This document shows, piece by piece, positions 1 through 10,300 of a stretch of DNA of 64,000 nucleotides (position 1 is its first letter; each line of letters opens with the position of its first letter). The notes beneath the pieces were generated by a model, which had not been told where the DNA came from, ran no database searches, and was given only the letters and a program-made list of their open reading frames with translations. This stretch comes from Pararge aegeria (lineage: Eukaryota; Arthropoda; Insecta; Lepidoptera; Nymphalidae). The translations under genes were made by a program, and so were the position numbers. The DNA lies in assembly GCF_905163445.1 (NCBI RefSeq), contig NC_053195.1, positions 3,958,501 through 4,022,500 of the forward strand. Reading direction: 5' to 3'.

Positions 1-994
1 AGAATTTTTAGCAATCAATATTAATCAATGACTATATATCAATTTTTAAGTACAATACTTATTAATTTAGAAAGTGATTCAAATATTGAGTTTCACTTAA
101 CACTCACAAGTATGAGAATAGTATAAGCACCTTACTTTTGAAGATTTCACATTGAAAAGTTCTAGTATATGTATAAATGCTAGATAATTATGTATGGAGA
201 AGGATTCAGGATAATAATATTTCATTAGCTGTTTTTGTAAGAGCAAAGATTAAGATACAATTTTTCTATTACATAATATCATGTCTTAACCACGATAAAT
301 GACTTGAAACCATGCAAATTTTCACAAGTTTAAGATCAAAATGCTATCGAGAATTCGACTCTGTGTTTATAACGTTGTAAGTGTTATTAAGTTTAACTAG
401 TTACTTAACAATAAAACAAAACCATATTCTTTTCAGCTCAAATTTAAAAATTCATTTATATATTAATTGCTTACATTTTCTAATAACACACAATACAAGA
501 CATAATGAGTACATTTTCCTGCATAAAAGAACAGGTTACAATAAACAAGTTGTATTATCTGTTTGTCCCAAAAGAAGACTTATATAATAAAAAAAAAATT
601 ATAATATAATTCTTGCATTTAGATTTGCTTCATGCACAACCAGAATTATCTGATGGATACTGATAATGTGACTATATTAGTCACATAATTGTACAAAATG
701 CTAGAATTTTTTTCACCCATATTTTAAAGATACAAAGTTTGAAAAAGACCATAACTTTAAGCTTTATATGTATTTATGAAAACAGATTCAAAGCACATTG
801 TGCAAGTTGGTGGGATACCTATGGCAGGTACAAGAGTATAATAATGAAGAGGGAACAAGACTAAATACTTTCTGAGAATCCACCAGTGTATTAACTAAAT
901 ACCAAAAAACTTGCTGCCTTACCTTAGGTGTTATGGTAATAAACAAACAACTAGTGACTAATCTAAAAGTAGTAGTACTAATATTTTGCAAGTA
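1..994. other. AT-rich sequence, no gene seen
   Basis: AT-rich sequence left of a SINE copy. It has only short, low-complexity open frames on both strands and no recognisable protein motif. I see nothing I can assign here. It lies well beyond the likely polyadenylation site of PDCL. Confidence 0.5.
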
Positions 995-1268
995 ATGTCA
1001 TCATTAACAACCCATTAGCTGCTCCCAGGATGAGAAGGGTTTCAGCCGTAGTCCACATTGCTGACCAAGTGCAGTTTGATGGACTTGGCACATCTTTGAG
1101 AACATTATGGAAAACAGGCAAGCAAACCTGCAAGCAAGCTGCTGCTTAAAGCAAGTGATATTAAAACGCACATACTTAGAAAAGTTGAAAATACTTAGTT
1201 AGAAGAGGTGCATACTGAGTTTGAAACTCTGCCTCCCAAATTCCTTGCCACTGGGCCATCACCGCTTA
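995..1268 (-). mobile_element. tRNA-derived SINE, family B, near full length
   Basis: Read on the minus strand, it starts with a tRNA-like head (degenerate A box, and a B box resembling GGTTCGAAT near 1225-1240). It continues into the conserved body that passes AACCTGC, TCTCAAAG, GTGGACTA and GAGAAGGGTT, and it ends at a TGATGA-type tail on the left. The same body recurs at 4116, 15875, 33566, 54238 and 62310. It is diverged, so an old copy. Confidence 0.7.
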
Positions 1269-2064
1269 AGTGTCGAGTAATATCAATTTATCTTCAATGG
1301 GGTTAGTTCAAAAGGACACTGTTCCTGCTCCGCATTGATGCATAAACGTAGCATTATTTTGGGGAAATACAAAAACAACCAGAAGATGCTAAATTTCTTC
1401 CAGCAGGTTTCAAGTGCTGCTGTTCTTGGCGGCAACCAATGCTTGTTGGGCGATCTAGCCAGCGGCATTACACTAGATCGTAATTAGTCTAAGAAGCAGA
1501 ATATCAATTTAAGGCACAAAGAGATCTCTTCACACCATTATTAGTGTTCCCTAAGATGTTAGCAAGTCACTTCACACTAGCGTTATAGGATAGTTTGCTT
1601 AAACAGACAGGCCAATAGCTGATCTTTTTGTTCTTGCTCTTGCTCTATCAGTGTTATTAGACTTCCCAATAGATATAATATGTGGCCTTGCTAGAAGATA
1701 AAAATTGACAAGTACCTGTAGATTCTGTCCTGATCTTGCTTGTTATTTTAATAATAAGTGTCAACCCCTGCCAAAACTGACTGTTTTTGCAACTCAGACC
1801 CACCACTACCTTTACATTAAAATGCTTTCAAGTCTTTCTACTAACACTGACATCTATTACTAAACCCAAGGTAAGTAACATAATGCAGGAAAACTACAGA
1901 CACCAATGTTTTATTAATTTACTACACTACTTTTAAAACAGTCAATTATATTAACATTTACAAAATGCTAATATAATTAATGAGATACCACCCAAACATT
2001 AGTTCTTTTTTTTTTACATTTTACTATACACTGGTATTATGGTATGATATAAAATAAAGAACTA
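1269..2064. other. PDCL 3' flank, non-coding
   Basis: No ORF with recognisable content. The part nearest PDCL probably holds its 3' UTR. The rest (about 1270-1860) is unassigned AT-rich sequence. Confidence 0.5.
1910..1915 (-). terminator. Candidate polyadenylation signal of PDCL
   Basis: The minus strand reads AATAAA about 150 nt downstream of the PDCL stop codon, at a usual distance for an insect 3' UTR. It is positional evidence only, and other AT-rich hexamers nearby could serve. Confidence 0.4.
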
Positions 2065-2874
2065 TTAATTCTCAGGTAGCATACCATATTCAATAAGAAA
2101 CTTCTCGACATTTGAAGCGTAAAAATCATCTCCCAGTTCAAATATCAACTGGACGAAGTTACCAATGATCTGTCCTCCCTTATAGACTAATAAGGCTGGT
2201 ACACCATCAACACGAAAATGCCTACTCAACCCAGCTATATCAGCAGCGATGCGACAAAACTTTATATAAGGATAATCACCTGCTAAAATATTTAAGCAGC
2301 CATCCATACTCTCGCATGCCTGCACATTATGATTATAAATGTGGACAATTATAGTGACTTTGGAATCTTCTTTATCAATTGCGCTCAAAAACTCATCCTG
2401 AGTTTTCAGAGTTACAACCTTACCAAATTTAGGTGCTTTCTGGAGCTGTGTCATCAGTTCCTGCATCCTCTGCTGTTGATATTGCATGAGAAAACCTTCG
2501 TCTAGTAGCTCGTTCAGTTCATCTTCCAGTTCATCGATTTCTTTCGTTTCTTCCTCTTCGCGAGCTGTTTTAACGGTCATAGTGAGCTTCTTAGCTAGGA
2601 CGAATCGTTCTTTTGCTTGTATTTCACGATTTGCGGCTTCCAACGCTTTGAACCTTCGCCAATCTTCCAATACGCCCTTAGGGCCAGTATTACTGGCAGT
2701 ACCGTTCCAGTTATTAACGGGAGTGGGATCGACGCTGGTTGACACTACTTCCGAAGACTTGCCTTCTGCTTCATCTCCGCTTCGACTGTCTTCATCCTCA
2801 GATCCCTCGTCTTCGCTGCTGCTGCAATAGTTTTGTAACTTCTCACCAAGAATTTTATCTTCCAAGGTAGCCAT
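2065..2874 (-). CDS. PDCL: Phosducin-like protein 1 (PhLP1/PDCL), complete, intronless
   Basis: Cytosolic co-chaperone: members of this family work with the CCT/TRiC chaperonin to fold G-protein beta subunits and assemble beta-gamma dimers. The 269-residue protein begins MATLEDKILGEKL, then has an acidic Ser/Glu/Asp stretch (about 19-40). Next come the phosducin N-terminal signature TGPKGVLEDWRRFK (63-76), an Arg/Glu-rich helical region (about 80-150), and a C-terminal thioredoxin-like domain with VTIIVHIYN, YIKFCRIAAD, GVPALLVYKGGQIIGNFV and LGDDFYA. It ends at MLPEN, slightly shorter than vertebrate PDCL. The open frame extends ten codons further upstream, but the ATG at 2874 matches the family start, so I chose it. 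A single-exon gene is unusual for the family but no frameshift or stop is present, so it looks functional. SNRPF lies head-to-head. Confidence 0.93.
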   Translation of the reverse strand: MATLEDKILGEKLQNYCSSSEDEGSEDEDSRSGDEAEGKSSEVVSTSVDPTPVNNWNGTASNTGPKGVLEDWRRFKALEAANREIQAKERFVLAKKLTMTVKTAREEEETKEIDELEDELNELLDEGFLMQYQQQRMQELMTQLQKAPKFGKVVTLKTQDEFLSAIDKEDSKVTIIVHIYNHNVQACESMDGCLNILAGDYPYIKFCRIAADIAGLSRHFRVDGVPALLVYKGGQIIGNFVQLIFELGDDFYASNVEKFLIEYGMLPEN

Positions 2875-3114
2875 TTTGCTATGGACCTTTTTACACAATT
2901 TCAACTTTTCAGTTGCGCCCTGCTTAGGGACTTAAGACCTTGTAATAAATAAAATTGATTGCGATTTTAATATAAATTTTTAGATGCGCGACCAAATTAT
3001 AAACAAAAGCAAAAGCTACCACAGCTATAGAATACAGATTACAGATGATATCATCATCGACTCCACACTCCACAGATAAGGTATGCAATAATAAATTATT
3101 CAATTACATTTGAT

Positions 3115-3165
3115 TGGCTATACGGCGATACACCTTTGCCTTTTCCCTATGGGGAAACAACGAAT
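3115..3165 (+). repeat. Short dispersed repeat: CCTTTGCCTTTTCCCTA motif
   Basis: The segment reads GGCTATACGG followed by CCTTTGCCTTTTCCCTA and GGGGAAA. Near-identical blocks occur at about 15165-15210 and 26970-27012. It looks like the end of a transposable element. The family is not identified. Confidence 0.55.
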
Positions 3166-3297
3166 GATCAAGAATGGTTGAACGTTTTAAACACCTACAT
3201 GGGAAACCCAAAATTTACAAAATTTTTAGGTAAATCACCTATCCATTTATTCTTGTTGTTTCATTCGTGTCGCATTCGGTAATTCTATGGTCTGCGG

Positions 3298-3359
3298 CTG
3301 TCAGTGCCAACTGACAGTATATACTGTCAAGGAGACAACCAATCAACAGTAAACTGTCA
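3298..3359. promoter_or_regulatory. Cluster of four CTGTCA/TGACAG hexamers
   Basis: CTGTCA occurs at 3298-3303, 3324-3329 and 3354-3359, and its complement TGACAG at 3312-3317. The first pair forms a small palindrome (CTGTCAGTGCCAACTGACAG). They sit just upstream of the probable SNRPF transcription start. A binding role is inference. Confidence 0.35.
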
Positions 3360-3514
3360 CTTTGCTAAAAACCGACGCGGTTAGCGGCTTCTCATTTTCA
3401 GCAAATCTTCGTAAATAAGTAATTAACATTTCATACTAATATACACTAACAGTTAAATATTAACGGGTGACAAATAACTTAAGTATTTCTATTTATTGCA
3501 GATAAACTACCAAA

Positions 3515-3927
3515 ATGGCGGCGGCAATGCCTATCAACCCCAAACCCTTCCTAAACAGCCTAACAGGAAAGTCAGTTTTAGTGAAACTAAAATGGGGACA
3601 CGAATACAAAGGTCTTTTAGTTTCTGCTGACGGTTACATGAACTTACAGTTGGCTAATACAGAAGAACTTGTCGATGGATCTTGTACAGGTTAGTAGTTG
3701 AGAAAAATAACCTCTAAAGTTGCAAACTCTATGTTGTGTCGCTATATATAATAACTTGGACTTCCCACCTAAAGGGTCACACTGGTGTACCAGAGGTCAT
3801 GAACAAATATACTATCTATATTCTTTTTTTTGTAGGTAATCTTGGAGAAGTCCTAATTAGATGTAACAATGTTCTCTATGTAAGAGGGGCTGAAGAAGAA
3901 GATGAAGAAGGTGAAATGAAGGAATAA
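3515..3927 (+). CDS. SNRPF: Small nuclear ribonucleoprotein F (Sm-F), two coding exons
   Basis: Core Sm-ring protein of U1, U2, U4 and U5 snRNPs; it binds SmE and SmG and helps enclose the snRNA Sm site. Coding exons: 3515-3689 and 3836-3927, with a 146-bp GT-AG intron that splits the Gly codon after VDGSCT. The 88-residue protein (human 86) has the Sm1 motif at about 18-52 (VLVKLKWGHEYKGLLVSADG then YMNLQLANTEEL) and the Sm2 motif at 62-78 (EVLIRCNNVLYVRG, with the Arg-Cys-Asn RNA-contacting loop). It ends in an acidic tail EEEDEEGEMKE. The start at MAAAMPINPKPFLN is the family start. An AATAAA lies about 28 nt past the stop. Promoter probably shared with PDCL. Confidence 0.95.
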
Positions 3928-3954
3928 TTACACAACTTGTATGTCACTTTTCCA

Positions 3955-3960
3955 AATAAA
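3955..3960 (+). terminator. Polyadenylation signal of SNRPF
   Basis: AATAAA 28 nt after the SNRPF stop codon, consistent with a very short 3' UTR. Confidence 0.6.
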
Positions 3961-4115
3961 AACATTGCCAAATTACTTCTGAACCAACACACATTTGATA
4001 AAATAATTATTGTTGTAAATAAGGCTAAAAGCGCATTGAAAATGTTTGTTAGTTAGCTAAATTTATATTTTTACAGCTATATAATTGGATGTAGCTATAC
4101 TAAACTGATTTAAAC

Positions 4116-4300
4116 CATTATGGTGAAGAAAACCCTTTTGAGGAAACCTGCATGCCTGAGAGTTCTCCTTAAGGCTCTCAAAGGTGTCTGTGAAGAGTTC
4201 ACTAATCCACACTGGGCCCGCATGGTGGACTATGGCCTTAACCCCTTCTTTGTGGGACAAGTCCTATGCCCTGTAGTGGGCTGATGATGAAAATGATGAA
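4116..4300 (+). mobile_element. SINE family B, 5'-truncated
   Basis: Plus-strand copy of the family-B body (AACCTGCATGCCTGAGAGTT, TCTCAAAGGTGT, TGGTGGACTATGGCCT), ending in a TGATGATGAAAATGATGA tail. It lacks the tRNA-like head. The short minus-strand open frame across it is not a gene. Confidence 0.75.
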
Positions 4301-5130
4301 ATAAATGTGGCATAACAATGAAAAGTAATGCAGTGTTTTGTCACACACTGTCAGCACCTTTCTGAGTGTGAATAACACTGCATAAGTAGTAAGATGTTTC
4401 ACCACAATTCTTCATAAAGTACTAAATGCCTCAAAACTCAGTTTGGGATGGATCCTTTTTGTTTGTCCTTTTTGTTTGAATAATTGCATCCAATTATTCT
4501 TGTTGTCATCTTACAATTTCTGATAGTAATCTTAAATCTGCTACTTGGATTGGACCTCTTCACTATGCCAGTCAAGACTAGATTTGTCCATGATCATGGA
4601 ATAAAATAAGCCAGCTAATGAGTTATTTGACTGTTTTCCAGTACTGAATTCTGTGAAAAATCACTAATTTCAGTATTGGAAAACACTTCCCAAATCCCAC
4701 GATTGCAATAGTTGTTGGATTATATCAGTGAACTAGGATAATGTGAAAGTTGATAGAATCAGCATTGTAAAACTTTAAATGTTAACTATTGCAGGTTAAG
4801 GCAGGTGCCAGAAATGTATCATTTGCTTTACCAAATCACAGATATATGTTAATCGAATTGGGCAACTATACATATTATCTAATCTGCTTATTATTTAGCT
4901 GCTTTATTTGCAACTTAATTAAAAGTGATTTGAAGAATGGCATAGTTTATATAAATTTAAAATAATTACCTAGTTTAATAACTACTTTAAGGTTACATAT
5001 AAGTTTCTTAAGACTATGTATAATGTGATTTTTCTAACCTTAATATAAGGGAAACAAACTTCTATCGTTTTTTAATTTTCCCTTTTTGATGACTTCCAAA
5101 TCTTAGATTGTTGCTGATCTATAGTAGCTT

Positions 5131-5406
5131 TTGGCTTTGTTTCCTTTTTATTCCATGAAAACATTCCCGGGGCTAAGTTTGGTTACTGTAGGCTTAGGAA
5201 AACGAAGCAATGTATTTTACAATATCATCACGATCATTGAATCAGCTGAAAAAGTAAATCTTAAAGGACCAAATTTTATTATGATTGGTGCCAGTGGTCA
5301 CAATTGTATTATTGAACTAGCTAGGGTGACAAAGGAAAACAAGATGCCTTCAACTAGGTGGCAACTCCAGAAACAACATTATCCTGAGCTGAAAGAAGAA
5401 GCCTGA
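5131..5406 (+). other. Unidentified 91-codon ORF
   Basis: The frame encodes a moderately charged peptide with ESAEKVNLKGPNFIMIGASG in the middle and a Lys/Glu/Gln-rich C-terminus. The sequence before it (TTGGTTACTGTAG at about 5180) could be a splice acceptor. I do not recognise a family. It may be a decayed coding fragment, a transposon remnant or chance. Confidence 0.2.
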
Positions 5407-6301
5407 TCAGATCATGATTGAATAGGCTTTACCTATGTTATCACTCATCTCTGTGAATCTGTGTTCTGTGTCTGGTGTGATCTTGGTTGAATCAAAGCAC
5501 AACACTAAGCTTATCTAACAACAATCTTTAAGTTTTAGACTACCAAAACAGGAAGTCGAATATAAAACACTGGTTAAACTTTGTTTTTTTTATTTATCAT
5601 CAACAAGTATTTACATAGATCACAATAATTAAATGGTCACACAAGGTCTACATTTTTCTTTATCAAAACAAAAAGTACACATAAACAGAAAGACTATACT
5701 GAGATTAATAAGAAATGTAAAAAAAAAAAAAAAAGGTGCTATAAATAGTTGTGGATAAATTGTGCTCCATTATTAAATATGAATATTTTTTTTAACATCG
5801 ATCGCACACGCATTAGCTACGAGTATATCGTTTTATTTGATAATAATATAAATTTAATTTCAAAAATAAGGTAAACAAGTTGAGTTTTTGAGACATAGCT
5901 AAATGTTGCAACACTAAAGTGATAAAATCCCAAGCTGCTGAATTGGCGATCCCCTACTGAACGACATCAAAAGTAGTCTCAGTGAACCTCTGGAAATTAG
6001 ACATAAGCACACAACACAATGTGTCAAATTGATTGACGCCATTTTGGCGCTGTAAGTTGAGAAGGTGCAATGCGAGTATCCAAGGAACCAAAATTTGAAT
6101 TACATTATTTTAATAGTTTTAGATACACTTGTATGTCACATTTGGCGCTTTAATTGGGGACAAAATTTAGCTTTATAAATTGTCTATTGTCAGCCAGTCT
6201 AGTAATAATAACAATATCCACCAGTGTTCCTCTCATCGTATGTGTTGAATAATTACACTTAAAGTAAACATATTGTTACAAATAACCTCATTAGTGACTG
6301 C

Positions 6302-6364
6302 GTAAAGTGTAGGAATTTGAAGTGTTTGAATTAGGTACAAACACTTTAAATTCCTACACTTCAC
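6302..6364. repeat. Near-perfect hairpin, 27-bp arms
   Basis: Left arm 6302-6328 (GTAAAGTGTAGGAATTTGAA then GTGTTTG), 9-nt loop, right arm 6338-6364. The arms pair except at two positions. No flanking duplication is obvious. It could be a tiny foldback element or a precursor-like RNA hairpin. Confidence 0.7.
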
Positions 6365-7386
6365 TACTGATCATTCGACACGTTTCTAGTTACTTAGTTA
6401 TTTTTGTTTGCGATTTACGAGTCAGTCTACTTTGAGAGCGAAGCATAACAACTTCAACTTTGAAACAAGTGATAAAGTGCGATAAGTGACGGCGGCTACC
6501 ATTCTGGACTGTGTTCTGGAACTTTGTATTGAAGAGGATACAACATACATAAGTTCTCCTTATTCCAAATGTTCGATTCCTATCATATTTCATGGATTTG
6601 TATTTAGTTTTGTTTTATTATTTTCTTTGTATCTTGGTTTTTATATCTCAAAAAATCATCCTGCTTAACCACATAATATTGACATTCATAATTCTCTAAA
6701 ATACCATGTATAATAAGTCCTACATAATTAAATGCACTATATAAGTTTGTTCTTTTATAGTCAAAATTAAACATGGCAACCCTGATATGTAATAACCAGT
6801 AATAATTATTAGGTTAAATTAAGCTTATATTGTATGCTAAGTAAGGCAGATAGTCATTTTAAATATATTTTTTTATCGAATATTGTAGGTATTAACATTT
6901 ACCATCATATGTGTTTAGTCCTTTTTTTTTAAATGTTATATAAAAAGGCATTCAATCAAGGCTTTTATTATTCTTATAAAAAATGTATGTTTCCATAATA
7001 ATTAAATAATATTATGAACAGTATACATACAAAAGTGGAGTGATATGTATAAAAAAACTATTTATTTTTTCACTGCATTTTATAATATATAATCTGTAAA
7101 ATATACGAGTTAGTCATTGAATGCACATAATGTACAAGACATATAGAAAACTTTTATATAATTCAATTTTTTCGCTTATTTTAATATAACTTAATATCAG
7201 TGTTGTGTGTAAAATAAAAAAGTAAGTCAAAAATGTGTATATCCACAGACAAAGACACCGGTAATGTATCAACAATAACACAGTTACCCTATTAAACGTT
7301 CATCTATTTTCATTCATGTATATTGGAAAAGCAAATAACTAAATTTGACAGTAATGTTATATATTTCGATAAAAAAAATTCAAATG

Positions 7387-10300
7387 TTAGTAAAAGTATG
7401 CAGTAATAGCTACAAATCTTCTATCCAGATAACTTTGTTCGATTTCTACAGAACTACCTTCCTCTTGAGCTAGTGATAGTATCTGGAAAATAATAAAAAC
7501 AATTTAATAAAACGAATATTACGATATGAACCTGCCACGCTTTTCCACTAAACTACGGCACTCCTACAGCCGATCTGAATTCTGAAAGTAGTATTTGGCT
7601 TGTAATATCAGCCTTATAGCGACTGTAGCGCGTACTATAGTCGGAAAAATGAAATAGGCCCGTTTTGACATTTGTGCAAGACCATAGAATGTTACTTGGA
7701 ACGAAACTGAAAGAAACAAAAAAATAAAAATCAATTACATACAGTGTTTTAAAAAATACGTAAATTTTTTTGGGACGTTAAATAATATGAAAGAATATAT
7801 CGCGAGTATTCTTGCATCTTGAGCATGCAATTTGTAATTGTTGCGAAACGTTCCGAAAACAGTTACTTACGTTCTGTCTTTTTTTTTTTTATACTAGAGC
7901 TGTAACCATTTTTTTACTGAATATCGAAATTAAATATTGTGTAGTTATCTTTACTGCAAAGAATGAGCTTGGTTCTCAAAATGGGTTCTAAATAATGAGT
8001 CTGAGTTGATGTAGGACCTATCTGACCAAGCGGCACATGACTGAAGCGTCCCCGCGCGCACTGCGTTTTTCGTTCCTCATCTTGTAAAGTTGACTGTGCG
8101 CTCGTTTAAGTTTGATATATATTGTTTACTATTACGTTAACTATGGCTCTTCTATTTTGGACATTAATTTAAACATAGTGATTTGACTCGATTTTTGTGT
8201 TTGTTGTTATATAGTACTAACTCTGTTTCAACATGTTGAAAAGTGGACGTATAATCAACAGCCAGTCACGCGTATTGGTTGTGAAGTTAAAGGAATACTT
8301 TGAACGAACGAACACTTTACAATACATAATAATATCAATCAAGTACTGATACAAACTTGAATTGATTTGACGTGAGTATAGAGTACAGAGTCTTATGGTT
8401 CATAACTAGTTACGTCGCGATGACAAAAGTCAAAACGGGCCTATTACATTTTTACGACTATAGTAGAGAACATTGCTGGTATTTTATTCAGCCTTTTGGC
8501 TCATAAAGGGACGCTGCCAACATAAACGAATGTCGTGTCCCACATTAAAGACAGCCCACCGCGGACAACGGATTTAGTCCACGGTACTATTTTCATTCTG
8601 TCTTGCCCTTTTAACAACTTAAATTACTATTACTATTTATGATGACCTTCCCTGAAGCAGTGATAAGCACTGTGGTATTTTAAGAAGAGGGCCCCGTATA
8701 CGATCGGCGATGGGACCAAATTTCTCAATTATTATCTTTTGTCTGGTGTGGTGGGAGATTTCGCCCGTGGCTAGTTACCAACATCAGCGCCATAGACTGC
8801 ATCATCACCCACCAGGTGAGATTGTAGTCGAGGTCTAACTTGTAGTGGAATACAAAAAAAAACCGTACCGTAAACATAGACCCTCACACCCAAACCACTG
8901 AGTGCCAAATGGGAAATTTTCACCTATTCCACCGCTTTAAGGTAAACAACGATTTGTATGGAATTAAAAAAGAGCCATCTAGGGACGATTCTTTACTATA
9001 CTAAAACACTTCCATACAAATAGAGGATAACTATCGCGCGATCGAAACGGTACAAAATCTCATAATAGATGCCTATTGTGAGATTTTGTACCGTTTCCGA
9101 ACCATTAACAAAACAAGAAGGTTCTTACCTGATCTGTTTTTGCGTTTCGCGGTAAATACAAGCTGACGTTAGAGTTGATTTCTCGAGCCACCCTCATTAG
9201 CTCTGATGCTGGTTTCGGTTCTAACATCGTTTCTATATCGTACTCTAATTGCTGTAAAAGTAAATAAGCAAATAAAGTCGTGGGGCTTACTACTAAAGAA
9301 TTATAATCCTTATTTTAAGGACATTAAAGTGTGTCACATAAAACTGTCATTTCAAACTAATACCTATCGCTTTAAGCCATCTATTGGGTATCTTCGTTCT
9401 CCGTCTGAGAGAAGACCTGTGCCCAGTATTAGGCTAATAATATAATAATGTTATGTAAGTATTTATGTCAGAATTAAGAACATACAGAATCCTCATTCAG
9501 CCATTATTGCATGCAGTGCATTATGTTAAAAATCAGTGAAAACGCGAGAAACTAATTAAGTGGAGTCGTTTTTGATGCATCATGTACACTGTTTTTGTAT
9601 TTTCTTAATTCTGTATTTACAACATAAACGTGTGTCTGTTTTGTTTGTTTACTGCCAATTTTCGGCTCTACCATTGCAATAATATAATTTTAAAGAATTT
9701 GCACAAACAAAGATACAATTCATCCGTAAAACCATCGCGCAGGATTTATAAAAATATTATATAGTTTTTGTTACCGCTTCACAGGCACACCAATCTTAAT
9801 CTTGACTTAATTTTGCAAAGATATAGTGTGCATTGATGCTTTTTATTAAAGGAAAACTACTACTGCGAGAATGAAAATAAATAGGGTTGCGTGCAGTTGG
9901 TAGTTTCATATAAAATACAAAATATTCAATAATTTAAAAAAAACACAATGTGAAATGGTAATAACAAAAATAACACCCGGCCAAGTTTGATGTAGGCTAT
10001 TACTTAGATCTGAACGCCTTGTAAACCTAGTGCTTTAGTTATATGTTTAAAACTGTGATACCATCACTTACTACGATACCACTACACTAATATATTTTTG
10101 TTTGTAATGGATTTGCCAAATATAGTACTATTTAAATATAATATCCAAAAAAAATTAAATACCTCTGAATACTTCGGGCCACCCCATGGTGGGCTCAAGA
10201 ACACCATATCAGCAGACAGCGTTGGTCCTATCTCGAAGAAGTCTCCCTCTATGAACTCTATCCTATCCGCCACGCCGTATACAGCCGCGTTGTGTTTTGC

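Larger units (their letters stand above)
2875..3514. promoter_or_regulatory. Shared PDCL / SNRPF divergent promoter region
   Basis: 640 bp separate the two start codons. The segment contains a short repeat (3115-3165), a cluster of CTGTCA/TGACAG hexamers (3298-3359), and a probable 5' UTR intron of SNRPF (donor GTAAAT at 3411, acceptor TTGCAG ending at 3500). No clear TATA box is visible, as expected for housekeeping genes. Sharing of the promoter is inferred from distance and orientation. Confidence 0.55.
4301..7386. other. SNRPF-TGS1 intergenic region, unassigned
   Basis: AT-rich sequence between the convergent 3' ends of SNRPF and TGS1. It holds a 91-codon ORF (5131-5406) that I could not identify, a poly-A run near 5720, and a near-perfect hairpin (6302-6364). 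Nothing else is assignable. The last few hundred bases should include the TGS1 3' UTR, with a candidate minus-strand AATAAA at 7061-7066. Confidence 0.5.

Noticed and set aside
2486..2830. Plus-strand 114-codon Ser-rich frame
   Set aside because: It is the antisense of the acidic region of PDCL. The serine runs come from reversed Glu/Asp codons.
4063..4260. 65-codon minus-strand ORF
   Set aside because: Antisense to a SINE family B copy.
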